Below are positions 19,171 through 28,775 of a stretch of DNA of 64,000 nt, piece after piece. A program made the position numbers and the translations under genes. Source of the DNA: Fodinicola feengrottensis (GTDB taxonomy: Bacteria; Actinomycetota; Actinomycetes; Mycobacteriales; HKI-0501); the NCBI RefSeq assembly GCF_010993775.1, contig NZ_WOTO01000037.1, forward strand, positions 24,339-88,338, written 5' to 3'. The stretch's first letter is position 1, and each line of letters starts with the position of its first letter. The notes below the pieces were generated by a model. The model had not been told where the DNA came from. It ran no database searches and saw only the letters and a program-made list of their open reading frames with translations.

Positions 19171-19827
19171 GCTGTCCTTTCGGCAGGTCGGCAGCCGGCG
19201 CGCGATCCGGTCGACGAAGGTCTGGATGTGTTGCTGGAGCAGAAAAGCGGCCAGGTCCGGGTCGGATTTCTCGGCGGCGGCGAGGATCGCGGCGTGTTCG
19301 CTCGCCTCCTCGTCCCAGCTGGGCACCAGGCCCCAGCCGGCGACGGTGATCAGGGCCGCCTGGTCGCGCAAGTCGTCCAGCGCTTGGACCATCAGCGGGT
19401 TGCCGCAGCCGGCGTAGAGCGCGCGGTGGAAATCCCGGTTGACCAGGCTCAGCTCGGCCTTCGAGCGGGTTTTCGCGGCCTTTCGCAGGGCAGCCCGGGC
19501 GGCGGTCAGGTCGGCGCCGACGCGTACGGCCCGGTGCACTGCGGCTGGCTCGACGGCCAGCCGCAGGTCGTAGACGGCATACGCCATGTCGGCGTCGACG
19601 ATCCGTACGGACGCACCCTTGAACTGGCTCATCGTCACCAGCCCGGTGCCGGCCAGCGTCTTCAACGCTTCGCGTACCGGCGTCTTGGACACTCCGAAGC
19701 TCTCGGCCAGCTCGGTCTCCACCAGCTGCTGCTGGCCGGGCACCAACTCGCCGGACAGGATCAGCTGCCGGATCGTGACCAGCACAAACTCGGTCCTGGA
19801 CGCGGGCGGTACGAGCATCCTCGGCAT
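19171..19827 (-). CDS. GntR/FCD-family (FadR-like) regulator, no stop before the DapA gene
   Basis: About 218 residues. The winged helix (TEFVLVTIRQLILSGELVPG, then ETELAESFGVSKTPVREALKTL) is followed by an all-helical FCD sensor domain with the metal-binding pattern DLRLAVEPAA, NRDFHRALYAGCGN and SEHAAILAAA. ATG at 19827 is chosen because GAGGGAGAC lies six bases upstream. The frame runs on without a stop through RRLPTCRKDS into the DapA start. That start nevertheless has its own ribosome-binding site, so this is either a lost stop codon or a sequencing indel. It likely regulates the sugar-acid cluster. Confidence 0.85.
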
Positions 19828-19849
19828 CTCGTCTCCCTCTGGCATCTGA

Positions 19850-19867
19850 TGTCTCATATATGATACG
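19850..19867. promoter_or_regulatory. Candidate GntR operator upstream of the regulator
   Basis: The palindrome TCATATATGA (19854-19863) lies within TGTCTCATATATGATACG, 27 bases upstream of the chosen start. Short AT-centred palindromes of this type are usual operators for FCD-family GntR regulators. Inferred from position and symmetry only. Confidence 0.5.
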
Positions 19868-19879
19868 CGAGGAGTCCGG

Positions 19880-21343
19880 CTAGAGGGCGCTGTTCCAGAG
19901 GGCGAGCTCGTCGGCGCGCGGGTTGTGGATGAGAGTGGAGTCGGGGGCGTCGAAGAGCATGATCGGGCGACTGGTTGACTCGTACGGCTGCCAGCCCGGA
20001 TTTCCGTTGGTGGCGAAGGAAATCCACGCCTTGTGCATGGCATCGGCCACCGGCCGAGCCTGTTCTGGCGCGGTCGGCGGGAGATTGTCAAAGACGTAGC
20101 CGATCTCACGGCCGTGGGCGGCGCCCACGGTGTCCGGGCCGAAGCCGAATTCGTAGACGTACGTGGGAAGACCGGTGGCGCTGTGGACGTCGGCGGCGAG
20201 CCGGACGGCGGGCGCGCGGAAGTACGAGTCGGTCAGGATCGCCGCCAGCAAGTCGCCGGGGCGGGCCTCCGGCCGGTTCGTCGCGTAATGGTCGACGATC
20301 GCCGGGTCCCAGCCGTTCTGGGCCGCGGTCGCGTCCAGGGTCTCGCGGGTGAGTGACGCGGCGATCCCGCTGGGGACCACGAAAAGCCGCCATTCGTCGG
20401 TGTTCGTACCGATCATCAGCGGCACCCGCTGTCCGCCGCCGGCGGCGACCGTGTCGACTGGGCGGTCGGTGATCAGGTCGTCGACGACCGGCGGGAAGGG
20501 GAGTGTCCAGGTGGTGATTGACCGGCCCCAGCGAGCCGGGTCCGGATCCGCGGCGAGATCCTGCAGGATGGCATCCAGTGCCGCGGTGATCTCCGTGTCG
20601 TCGACCTTGGCGAGCGATGCGGCGGTGGCCGGGGAACCGAGTCTGCCGCTCAACTCGGCAAGCATGCGATGGGTGTCTTCGTACGTGCCCACCAAATGGC
20701 CGTGGCCGCTTTGCGCGATGACGCGATGGAAAAGGCCGTCGCTGGCCTTCAGCGAAAGCAGGGTGGAGGTGGCCATCGCGCCGGCCGACTCACCGAAAAC
20801 CGTTACATTTGCAGGGTCTCCGCCGAAGGCGGCGATGTTTTCCTGCACCCACCGCAAAGCGGCCAGCTGGTCCCTGATGCCACGGTTGGCCGGTACGTCC
20901 GGCAGCACGGCGAAACCATGCACCCCCAGTCGGTAGTTGATGCTGACCAGGACGATCCCGTCACGTGCGAACGCGGTTCCGTTGGCCCCCGGCATCGCAT
21001 TCGAGCCGAGGTGATATCCGCCGCCGTGGATCCACACCATGACCGGCAGTCCGGCGGCGCCGGTGTCGGGTGTCCAAACGCAGAGATTCAGATAGTCGTC
21101 GCCGTCGATGTGCGGGTTGCCGATGATCACGTCCATCGGCGGCGGCAGTGGCGCCTGTGGCGCGGTCGGACCGAAAGAGGTCGCATCGCGTACGCCATCC
21201 CATTTCGCCGCCGGCGCCGGCAACGCGAACCGGGCCGGTCCGACCGGTGCCGCCGCGTACGGGATCCCCAGGAATGCCGTGACATTCCCGTCGGTGCGTC
21301 CCCGCAGTCGGCCCTGCGCGATCGTTACTTCTGGCTCCACCAA
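19880..21343 (-). CDS. Type-B carboxylesterase/lipase
   Basis: Intact 487-residue alpha/beta hydrolase. The N-terminus has the family pattern GRLRG then TAFLGIPYAAAPVG, the oxyanion hole HGGGY at 106-110 and the nucleophile in GESAG (S186). The acidic residue is in or near GTNTDEWRLF and the histidine in AAHGREIGYVF. Such enzymes hydrolyse carboxylic esters, for example p-nitrobenzyl or xenobiotic esters; no signal peptide is seen. It is on the same strand as the GntR gene, about 50 bases from it. Confidence 0.93.
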   Translation of the reverse strand: MVEPEVTIAQGRLRGRTDGNVTAFLGIPYAAAPVGPARFALPAPAAKWDGVRDATSFGPTAPQAPLPPPMDVIIGNPHIDGDDYLNLCVWTPDTGAAGLPVMVWIHGGGYHLGSNAMPGANGTAFARDGIVLVSINYRLGVHGFAVLPDVPANRGIRDQLAALRWVQENIAAFGGDPANVTVFGESAGAMATSTLLSLKASDGLFHRVIAQSGHGHLVGTYEDTHRMLAELSGRLGSPATAASLAKVDDTEITAALDAILQDLAADPDPARWGRSITTWTLPFPPVVDDLITDRPVDTVAAGGGQRVPLMIGTNTDEWRLFVVPSGIAASLTRETLDATAAQNGWDPAIVDHYATNRPEARPGDLLAAILTDSYFRAPAVRLAADVHSATGLPTYVYEFGFGPDTVGAAHGREIGYVFDNLPPTAPEQARPVADAMHKAWISFATNGNPGWQPYESTSRPIMLFDAPDSTLIHNPRADELALWNSAL

Positions 21344-21449
21344 TTCCTCCTGACATGTATTCGCAGGAAGAACTTACCGACCGCTGTGCTGGCTCGCCCG
21401 TTTCATTGCCCGCGGGTGCAGGGCAGGCACCTCATCGACCAAATAATGA

Positions 21450-21479
21450 AGAAAAGGCTGAACAAATCGCTACTCAGCC
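21450..21479 (-). terminator. Intrinsic terminator after the MFS gene
   Basis: Read on the minus strand, GGCTGA and TCAGCC form a short stem (21474-21479 with 21456-21461) followed directly by TTTTCTTCATTATTT. This is one of the few classical stem-plus-T-tract terminators in the window. Confidence 0.75.
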
Positions 21480-21492
21480 GGATATGCTAGTG

Positions 21493-22889
21493 TTACAACT
21501 TGGTCCTTTCGGGGGCTTCTTTGTGTTGCAATGATATTCCGGGGCGCAGCATCAGCAACGCGGGGATGAGAACGACAGCGGTCGCCGCGACAACCCAGCC
21601 GTGCACGTATCCGATCGCACCAGTGGCCGCGGCGGCGGTGTGCGGGCCGTCAGCGAGGCGAGAGCTCAGCAACGCGGTCAGGATCGCGATGCCGAAAGAA
21701 CTGCCGATCCGCTGGATCATGTTGAAGACCGGAGTGGCGTCCGGCACTTGATCGGCCGGCAGCCGGGCCAGCCCGGTCGCGATGGCTGGAATGGTGGTCA
21801 TCCCGATGCCGAGCCCGCGGACCAACTGGACAGCGGCCAGCCAGAGATAACTGTCGGTGGTGCCGATGAACGCGAGTGGCAGTGTTCCCGCGATCGTCAC
21901 CACAATGCCCGCCACGACGATCCGGGCGCCGCCGATCCGGTCGGTCAACCGGCCGACCAACGGCAGTGCGAGCACGGTCCCGACCGCGGTGGGTGCGGTC
22001 AGCAGACCGGTGGTGACCAGATCCTCGTGTCGGACTTGGAGAAAATACACCGGCAGCACGATCATGCCGCCGAACAACGCCATCCCCATGCCGAACATCA
22101 CCACGACTGTCGAGGAAAACGCTCGGTCGAGAAAAAGGCGCAGATTCAGCAGCGGATGGCGCGTACGCACCTCGTGTACGGCGAAATGATCAGCAGCACC
22201 ACTCCGACCACTGTGGACTCCAGACCACCGGTGCCACCGGCCGCCCACTGTTCGACGCCGTAGACAATCGCTGGCAGGCCAACCAGAACGAGCGCCAAAC
22301 CGAGCACGTCCAAAGGTCCGGTGGACGTTTTCATCGCGGGCTTCAGCCAACGCAGGCCGGCGACCAGGCCGACAGCTGCGAACGGCACATTGATCCAGAA
22401 CAGCCAGGGCCAGCCGTACGCGCGAGTGAGAAGACTGCCGGCTGTGCTGCCGAGCACCGGCGCGAGCACCAGCGGGATGCTGGCGATCGACATCAGCCGA
22501 CCCATCCGGTGCGGGCCGGCGGCGACCGCGATCATCATCTGGCCGACGGGCACCAGCAGGCCGGCCGTCAGTCCCAGCAATACGCGACTGAAGATGAGCA
22601 TTTCAACGCTGGTGGAAACCGCGCAGAAGGCCGAAAAAATGCCGAAGAGTGTGATCGCCACCAGCCAAATCGGCTTCCCGCCGCATCTTTTCGCCGCCCA
22701 ACCGCTGGCCGGTACGATCGTGGCCATCGCTATCAAGTAGCCGCTGACCGTCCACTGCGCGGTGGCCAGCGGGGCGCCCAGCTGGTGCGCGACCGTGTCC
22801 AGCGTGACCGTGCCGACGGTCGACGTGAACATCGACGCGAAGCCGCCGAGCAGCAGAATCGCCGCCTGTCCCCAGAGTGTCAAGGGCAC
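21493..22889 (-). CDS. DHA2-family MFS drug/H+ exporter, frame interrupted
   Basis: About 465 residues with roughly 14 hydrophobic segments. The first half contains LDTVAHQLGAPLATAQWTVSGYLIAMA and, after helix 4, SRVLLGLTAGLLVPVGQMM (motif C-like region), then SIPLVLAPVLGSTAGSLLTRAYGWPWLFWINVP, hallmarks of the EmrB/QacA group. The frame breaks near 22185, after which LFLDRAFSSTVVVMFGMGMALF continues. GTG at 22889 overlaps the end of the serine-hydrolase gene by ten bases, so the two form an operon. Probable role: export of a toxic organic compound. Confidence 0.88.
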
Positions 22890-24016
22890 TTTGCTGGCTG
22901 GCCGGCGCGGTCATCGGAAAAATCCGGTACGCCGAGGGCGGCCCGGACCAGCTCGACGAGCTGGCCGGCGTGGTCGTCCGATCCGGCAGTCAGCCGATTG
23001 TGCGTGAAAGCGAAGGAAAATCGCAGGTCCGGATCGGCGAAGGCGAGGCTGCCGCCGGATCCGTTCATGCCGAAGCACGTGTTTCGGCTGCCCACCTCGT
23101 ATCCGCCCGGCTGCCCGAGGAAGAAACCGTACGACTTGGCGATTGGGCTCAGCAACACCCGGTCGAGGTCGGTGGTGCGTACGGCCGTCGCCGCCGCGAC
23201 GGTCCGCGCGGACATCAGCCGGACGCCGTTGAGCTCGCCGCCGTTCCCCAGTGCAGCGTACAAAAGAGCCCCGCCACGGGCCGTCATCGAGCCGATGGAA
23301 GCGATGCTGGCCTGCGCTGAATCCATGCTCCGCTCGGCCATTTCGGCCAGCAGGTCCACTGGTACGGCCCGAAGGAGCGGGAACTCGGCTGGCAGCGACC
23401 GGATCCACGCTGCCCAGCCGCCGTCATAAATGACCGCGTCGCGCTCGGTTCTGGCTGTGCCAAAGGACAGTGCGACTCCGAGTGGAGCGCAAACCTCATC
23501 GCGCAGGACCTCGTCGATGGTCCGCCCGCTGGCCCGCCGGACGATCTCGCCGACCAGGAATCCGTACGTCCAGCCGTGATAGCCGCTGGCGGTGCCCGGT
23601 TCCCAGGCCGGAGGCTGTTCGGCTAGCCACCTGGTCAGTGCTGGTACGTCGAAAAGGTCATCGACGCCGATGCCGTCCGGCACCCACGGTAACCCGGCCG
23701 AATGCGACATCACCTGCCCGACCGTGGTGTTTTCCTTGCCGTTGCGTGCGAATTCCGGCCAGTATTTCCCGACCGGCGCGTCGTAGTCGAGTACGCCGCG
23801 GTCGACCAGCACCGCGACGACCGCGGCGGCGACGCCTTTGAGCGCGGACGCGGAGGCGAAGACCGTGTCGCCGTCGACTGGGCGGCTGGTGCGTACGTCC
23901 GCGACCCCGGACCATAGGTCGACCACCAGTTCGCCGTCGATACAGGCGGCGACCTGGACGCCGATCTCGTCGCCAGCACTGGTCAGCTCGTCCAACAAGT
24001 TCTGAATCTCTCGCAT
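22880..24016 (-). CDS. Serine hydrolase of the class C beta-lactamase/EstB family
   Basis: Intact 378-residue penicillin-binding-fold hydrolase. The SxxK motif is SALK (S57-K60) and the second motif region is SGYHGWTYGFLVGEI, where a tyrosine takes the place of YxN. A GSGGSLAFADP segment near the C-terminus occupies the KTG/HxG region. There is no signal peptide, so a cytoplasmic esterase-like role is more likely than antibiotic resistance. It is the first gene of a two-gene operon with the MFS exporter and is divergent from the ABC-F gene. Confidence 0.88.
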   Translation of the reverse strand: MREIQNLLDELTSAGDEIGVQVAACIDGELVVDLWSGVADVRTSRPVDGDTVFASASALKGVAAAVVAVLVDRGVLDYDAPVGKYWPEFARNGKENTTVGQVMSHSAGLPWVPDGIGVDDLFDVPALTRWLAEQPPAWEPGTASGYHGWTYGFLVGEIVRRASGRTIDEVLRDEVCAPLGVALSFGTARTERDAVIYDGGWAAWIRSLPAEFPLLRAVPVDLLAEMAERSMDSAQASIASIGSMTARGGALLYAALGNGGELNGVRLMSARTVAAATAVRTTDLDRVLLSPIAKSYGFFLGQPGGYEVGSRNTCFGMNGSGGSLAFADPDLRFSFAFTHNRLTAGSDDHAGQLVELVRAALGVPDFSDDRAGQPAKCP

Positions 24017-24179
24017 GATTCCTCCTCAGGGCAGGCCTACGCGGCCATGAAGTGCATGGTACGCATGAAATGCAGAGACTGCAAAGAGCGCACACTCTGC
24101 AGTACTGCCTCGCTGATCGAATGGACCGCCGAGAGCCGAACCCGGCATTGGCGAACACGTGACGGGCGCAATAGTTGGC

Positions 24180-24209
24180 TTGACGAAGCCTGTAAGTGCG
24201 TGGTTAAAC
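24180..24209 (+). promoter_or_regulatory. Candidate promoter of the ABC-F gene
   Basis: TTGACG (24180-24185) and TTAAAC (24204-24209) are spaced by 18 bases, resembling a housekeeping sigma promoter. About 100 bases of leader separate it from the ABC-F start. I saw no convincing leader peptide in that space, although attenuation is common for genes of this class. Confidence 0.55.
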
Positions 24210-24308
24210 TCGTGGCATCATGCTGAGCTGACATCGAGACCCAGTCCGCGCCCGAGGCGTCTGTTGCCCGGTGGACTATCCAAACCGACTTTCCTCGGTG
24301 GTGTCCCG

Positions 24309-25906
24309 ATGTTCCATAGTTCCCTTATTGCCACAGATCTCGTCAAGGGGTACGGCGACCGCCGCATCCTCAACGGTATCTCCGTCACCGCCTCCCCAGG
24401 TCATCGCCTTGGCCTGGTGGGCGAGAACGGCATCGGCAAATCCACTCTGCTCCGGCTACTGGCCGGGGCCGAAACGCCGGACTCCGGCACGGTCGTGCGA
24501 CCGCCGGATCACGGCTTCCTGGCCCAGGAGCTGCCGTACGATCCGAGGTCCACAGTCGCCTCGGTCATCGATGACGCGCTGTCGGAAATCCGTACGGCGC
24601 AAGCGAAACTCGATGAGCTGACGGCCGCGCTACCGGACCGTCCTGACCTGCTGGACGAGTATGGTGACGTGCTGGAATGGGCGCAGGCACACACGACCTG
24701 TGGGACGCCGACCGGCGTGCCGAGCTGGTCCGGGCCGGTCTCGGCGTGGACGACCTCAGCCATCACCGCCGGCTCGACGAGATGTCCGGTGGCCAGCGCG
24801 CGCGGCTCGGCATGGCGGCTTTGCTGATCCGGCAGCCGAGCGCGTTGATCCTGGACGAGCCGACCAACCATCTCGACGATGATGCGTTGGAGTTCCTGCA
24901 AAAACAGCTCAGCCAGGTGCCGGGTGTGGTGGTGGTCGCGTCGCATGACCGGGTTTTTCTCGACGCCGTCTGTACGGACATCGTCGACTTGGACCCGGCC
25001 CGTGGTGGGCCGCAGCGCTACGGCGGCACGTACACCGACTACCTGGCCGAAAAACGGGCCGAGCGGGCTCGTTGGCAGGAGCAGTTCGAGGGCCGAGCAG
25101 GAGGAGCTGAAAGAACTTCGCCGTTCGGTCGCGGTGACGGCCCGGGAAGGCGTCAGTCACCACAAACCCCGCGGAAACACCAGCAAGTGGAATACGACTT
25201 CCACGGCGGCCGGGTCCAGAAGCAGATTTCCCGGCGCGTACGCAACGCCCAGCAGCGACTGGACGACCTGACTCGTGACCAAATCAGGAAACCGCCGGCG
25301 CCACTGCAGTTTTCCGGCACCCTGACCGGAAAGGTGCGCCGGGAGTTGCTGGGGATCGCGGCCCGGGACGTACGGGTGGACGGCCGCTTGGAAATCGACC
25401 GGCTCGATGTCTTCAACACCACCAGGCTGCTGGTGACCGGGCCGAACGGGTCCGGGAAGTCCACCTTGTTGGCGGTGCTGGCCGGTCGGCTGCCGGTCGA
25501 CGCCGGCATTGTCCAGCTGGCACCGGGTATGCGGATTGGCCTGTTGGAACAAGATGTGGTGTTCGCCGAGCCGGATCGTACGCCTCGGGAGCTTTACGAC
25601 AAGAACAGTGACGAGCAAAGCGCTCGACTGGTTGGACTCGGCCTGGTCGCACCCCGCGACCTGGATCGTCCGGTCGGCGCACTGTCGGTCGGACAACGGC
25701 GCCGGTTGGCGTTGGCCTTGCTGATCGCGCGGCCGCCGCACGTCCTTCTGTTGGACGAGCCGACCAACCACTTGTCCCTGAAATTGGCTGAGGAGCTGGA
25801 AGAAGCGCTCCGGTCGGCACCCGGCGCCATTGTGGTGGCGACCCACGACCGGTGGTTCCGGCGCCGCTGGGAAGGCCCGGAAATCGGCCTTTGTGCAGTC
25901 TCTTAA
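24309..25906 (+). CDS. ABC-F family ATPase (ribosome protection/antibiotic resistance type), frame interrupted
   Basis: Two ABC cassettes on one chain and no membrane segments, as in ABC-F translation factors and ribosome protection proteins. Cassette 1: GLVGENGIGKST Walker A, MSGGQRARLGMA signature, ALILDEPTNHLD Walker B, VASHDR switch. A charged linker follows (AEKRAERARWQEQ, EQEELKELRRSVA). Cassette 2: VTGPNGSGKST, LSVGQRRRLALA, VLLLDEPTNHLS, VATHDR. Frame shifts lie near 24690, 25095 and 25185. Whether it confers resistance (for example to macrolides or lincosamides) cannot be told from sequence. ATG at 24309 starts the first strand of cassette 1. Confidence 0.88.
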
Positions 25907-25929
25907 CGAAATGGCCTCGTAACAAAAGA

Positions 25930-25987
25930 ACCAGGTCCTGTCTCCTTGATCCCCCGATAGAAACTGACCAAGGAGACAGGGCCTGGT
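25930..25987 (+). terminator. 19-bp stem-loop after the ABC-F gene
   Basis: Arms 25930-25948 and 25969-25987 pair with a single G-U in plus orientation; the loop is 20 bases. The arm begins CCAGGTCCTGTCT, sharing AGGTCCTGTCT with the outer arm of palindromic element A. It lies 24 bases after the stop codon and is followed by a second hairpin. Confidence 0.7.
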
Positions 25988-25988
25988 C

Positions 25989-26021
25989 GCGTCTGGTTAT
26001 TCCGACGGAATAGCCAGACGC
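25989..26021 (+). terminator. 15-bp stem-loop directly after the preceding hairpin
   Basis: GCGTCTGGTTATTCC pairs with GGAATAGCCAGACGC across a 3-base loop with one G-U in plus orientation. CTAG lies at its right edge (26021-26024), next to the stop codon of the minus-strand FtsK-like gene. Together the two hairpins separate convergent genes. Confidence 0.7.
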
Positions 26022-26024
26022 TAG

Positions 26025-26704
26025 TTACGCCACAGAGCTTTTGGATCGCCTCGGGCGGTGGTCCAGCGGGGGCAGGGCCGCGAGTTCGGCCGTTTTGTGG
26101 AAGTCCAGCCAGACGCGGGACGGGTCCGAGTCGCGTCGTACGGTCATCCGCACCGCGCCGAAGGTGGCGGCGAGTTGGTCGGCGACTGCCAGTAGTCCGC
26201 GGGAAGTTGGCCGGCCAGCATGGAAATCTGCACCAGATCACGACGGTTGGAGCTGTGCACCCGGCGTACGTACGGCGCGTACTCGATGTCGTTGACGGTC
26301 CGGGCGAGACCGGTGAGCACCATCGCCGGCTGCCAGTTCCGGCCGTACACCCAGCGACGGCGCCAGCGCGATCGCACTGGTGCCCGGAACCACTTGCCAT
26401 AGCTGACCGGGTCGGCATAACGCCAGGTCATGACCACGGCGACGGTGGTGAGGGCGGTGATGCCCAGGACGGTCAGCAGGGTCACCGGACCCCAGGCGAT
26501 CCAGCCGGCCACCAGAACGGCGACGATCATCGTCGCGATCGGGCGGCGGGCCATCGCGGCCAGCAGCTTCAGAAAGCCACGGCCGATGAACAGCAGCACC
26601 ACGGTGCTGATGCTCAGTTGCACGGTGGGGACCAGAAAAATTCCCCGTTGGCCGCGTACTGGACGCTTGCGGCCGATGAACGCTGAGCCTTTGTCGGTCT
26701 TCAT
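26025..26704 (-). CDS. N-terminal part of an FtsK/TraB-like conjugative DNA translocase (truncated), frame interrupted
   Basis: About 227 residues. Two or three membrane helices (LSISTVVLLFIGRGFLKLLAAMA, IATMIVAVLVAGWIAWGPVTLLTVLGITALTTVAVVMTW) precede a basic domain (WRRRWVYGRNWQPAMVLTGLA). After a frame shift near 26158 it continues DQLAATFGAVRMTVRRD and WLDFHKTAELAALPP. This matches the N-terminal portion of TraB/FtsK-type proteins of actinomycete integrative elements, but the ATPase domain is missing. It is probably a non-functional remnant. GntR and GNAT genes of the same element type lie next to it. Confidence 0.65.
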
Positions 26705-26824
26705 GATCTGCCTCCCCGACTTTCTCCTCGACTCCACGCCGAGCGCCGCGCCACGCCGCGATGCCCTCGGGCTCCCCCCAAACAACTGATGAACGATGTG
26801 CTAAGTGGCTTGTCAGTACTCTAT

Positions 26825-26900
26825 GTACCAACAAGGCAGACAGTACAGTACGACGGCACGCCGCGCACTACCCTTTAGGCACTGAGGGTATTGTTGGTAC
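26825..26900. promoter_or_regulatory. Operator-like inverted repeat ahead of the KorSA-like GntR gene
   Basis: GTACCAACAA (26825-26834) and its exact complement TTGTTGGTAC (26891-26900) bracket the intergenic region. The right half is immediately followed by AATTCTTAGAT, a plausible -10 region. KorSA-type regulators repress their own promoter, so these are candidate binding half-sites. Confidence 0.55.
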
Positions 26901-26950
26901 AATTCTTAGATGGTGTTCATCCAGGAGGGCACCGTGGCTGGGAGTGGGAC

Positions 26951-27710
26951 GTGACAATCGAGCCGGAAACCGGCCCCAAATACCGCCAAATCGCCTCTCG
27001 CCTGCGGGCTCGCATCACCCGCGGCGACCTCTCGCCGGGCCAGACCGTGCCGACCGAGAAGGAGCTGTCGGAGAACTACAAGGTCTCCCGCAACACCGTC
27101 CGGCTGGCGCTCAGCGCGCTCACCAACGAAGGCCTGATCACCGGCGGTCGGGGCCGTGGCCGGGTGGTACGCCGGGTGGAACCGCTGATCTACACGCGTC
27201 CCGATCCGAGTCCGCACACGTAGCCGCGAGGTCAGCGACACCGACGCGTTCCTGCAGCATGTCGCCGAGCAGAACCGGCGGGCGTCGCAGCAGATCGAGG
27301 TGCAGATCGTGATCGCCAACGAGGACATCGTGTCGGCGTTGAAGATCTCCAAGGGGGACAACGTCGTCGTCCGCAGGCGCCTGCAGTACGTTGACGGCCA
27401 GCCGTGGTCGACGACCGACTCGTACTATCCGCTGGCGTTGGTGGAGGGCAGTCAGATCCTGAGCCCGAGCGACATCCCGCAGGGGGTCATCAAGCTGATG
27501 GCTGAGATGGGGCATGTCCAGACGCATTACGTGGACGAGCTGACCGTACGGATGCCGCGCCCACCGGAGGTTCAGCGGCTGGAGATCGGCCAGGGCATCC
27601 CGGTGCTGGCGCACAACCGTACCGGCTTCACCGACCATGGTCCGGTCCGCTGGACCCGCTCGATCTTTCCCGGCGACCGGCACCGCATCGTGTACGAAGT
27701 CCCCGCGTGA
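26951..27710 (+). CDS. GntR-family regulator with UTRA domain (KorSA-like), frame interrupted
   Basis: About 250 residues. The N-terminal winged helix is clear (YRQIASRLRARITRGDLSPGQTVPTEKELSENYKVSRNTVRLALSAL). After a frame shift near 27200 the UTRA ligand-binding domain follows (REVSDTDAFLQHVAEQNRRAS, VVRRRLQYVDGQPWSTTDSYYPL, PVLAHNRTGFTDHGPVRWTRSIFPGDRHR). This type regulates transfer in actinomycete integrative and conjugative elements such as pSAM2. GTG at 26951 is the start. Its stop and the GNAT start share GTGA. Confidence 0.87.
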
Positions 27711-28334
27711 GATGGGTGATCCCGGCCGGGCCGGCCGAGGTGACCGCGGTCTCTGACCTGCTCGCGGGCGCTGCCGCCTGGCTGCACCGGGACAAGCACC
27801 TGGACCAGTGGCCGGACCGGTTCCCGGCGGAGCGGCTGATGGAGGCGATCGACCAGCAGTCGACCTATCTGGTGGTCGACCACGGCACGCCGGTCGCGAC
27901 CGTGACGCTTGACGAGAGCCCTGACAAGGAGTTCTGGTCTCGGGACGAGTGCTTGGAGCCGGCGCTCTATGTGAGCAAGTTGGCCATCGACCGGCGCTGT
28001 CGCGGGCTCGGCGCGCAGGTCCTGGATTGGGCGCAGGAGCAGGCGTACAAGCGCGACGCCCAGTGGCTGCGGCTGGATGCCTGGAAGACCAACGACGGGC
28101 TCCGGCGGTATTACGTCGGTCAGGAGTTCACCCACGTACGCACGATGGACCTGGCCCATCGGCGGTCGGGAGCGTTGTTCCAACGGGAGGGCGGCGCCCA
28201 AGCCGACGCCGTTGTGGCTGGTGGGGGCCGATCAGCCGCGACCGGAGCTGGCCACCGCGACCTCCGCGCTGCTGGCGTCCGCGACGCCGAGGCCACTGGT
28301 GGTGGACTCGTCGAAGGTGTTCGACGACCGATAG
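27707..28334 (+). CDS. GNAT-family N-acetyltransferase, frame interrupted near the C-terminus
   Basis: Acyl-CoA-dependent acetyltransferase fold. TYLVVDHGTPVATVTLDE is the beta hairpin, ALYVSKLAIDRRCRGLGAQVLDWA the acetyl-CoA-binding motif A, and WLRLDAWKTNDGLRRYYVGQEFTHV motif B. It ends with the RRSGALFQRE segment seen in GNAT proteins paired with KorSA-like regulators. A frame shift near 28195 leads into PTPLWLVGADQP to VVDSSKVFDDR. It is coupled to the GntR gene by the GTGA overlap. The 3' end overlaps the minus-strand membrane-protein gene by about 100 bases. The substrate is unknown. Confidence 0.85.
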
Positions 28335-28660
28335 CGGCGGGTGTAGGCCCAGGCCGCGACGGCCGCGCTGACCAGCACGAACGGCATTTCGACGGTGGCC
28401 GCGAGCAGGATCGAGTCGGACAGCCAGCTCGGGCCGGCGGTGGTCACGTCGAACCACGCGTCCAACAGAACCGCGGTGCCGGAGGCGGCGGCCACCAGCC
28501 CCAGCCGCGGGTCGCGCCGAAGAGCGAGCCAACCGGCGACCACGAAGGCGAAGATCAGGCCAATGTCCAGGCCCACCCAGGTGACCACGTGCCGGGCCGG
28601 CGGCGACTGGCTCAGCATGTCGATCGCGAGACCGGTGGTCCACACGATCAACACCACCAC
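28232..28660 (-). CDS. Small four-helix membrane protein of unknown function
   Basis: 142 residues from the nearest GTG, but the first helix reads upstream of it (IAAGYGLAVVVLIVWTTGLAIDML), so the true start is uncertain. Further helices are VGLDIGLIFAFVVAGWLALR, LGLVAAASGTAVLLDAWFDV and LLAATVEMPFVLVSAAVAAWAYTRRYR. The spacing and the DAWFDVTTAG motif resemble small actinobacterial membrane proteins without assigned function. Its C-terminal tail overlaps the GNAT gene in antisense. Confidence 0.65.
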   Translation of the reverse strand: MVVLIVWTTGLAIDMLSQSPPARHVVTWVGLDIGLIFAFVVAGWLALRRDPRLGLVAAASGTAVLLDAWFDVTTAGPSWLSDSILLAATVEMPFVLVSAAVAAWAYTRRYRSSNTFDESTTSGLGVADASSAEVAVASSGRG

Positions 28661-28775
28661 GGCCAGCCCGTACCCAGCGGCGATCCACCGTACGGACCAA
28701 GGCTCCGAATAACTGCCATAAGGACAGTGTCGGCGGCCTTGCTGTGACCCGACTGTGAACGGCCTCTTGACTACC

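Noticed and set aside
19920..19945. GGATGAGAGTGGAGTC as a further copy of the hairpin element core
   Set aside because: It lies inside the carboxylesterase coding region, matches only half of the core and has no flanking inverted arms.
24037..24234. Minus-strand reading frame ending in SLQSLHFMRTMHFMAA as a leader peptide
   Set aside because: It lies on the wrong strand for the ABC-F gene, has no ribosome-binding site and overlaps the promoter; no plus-strand leader peptide was convincing either.
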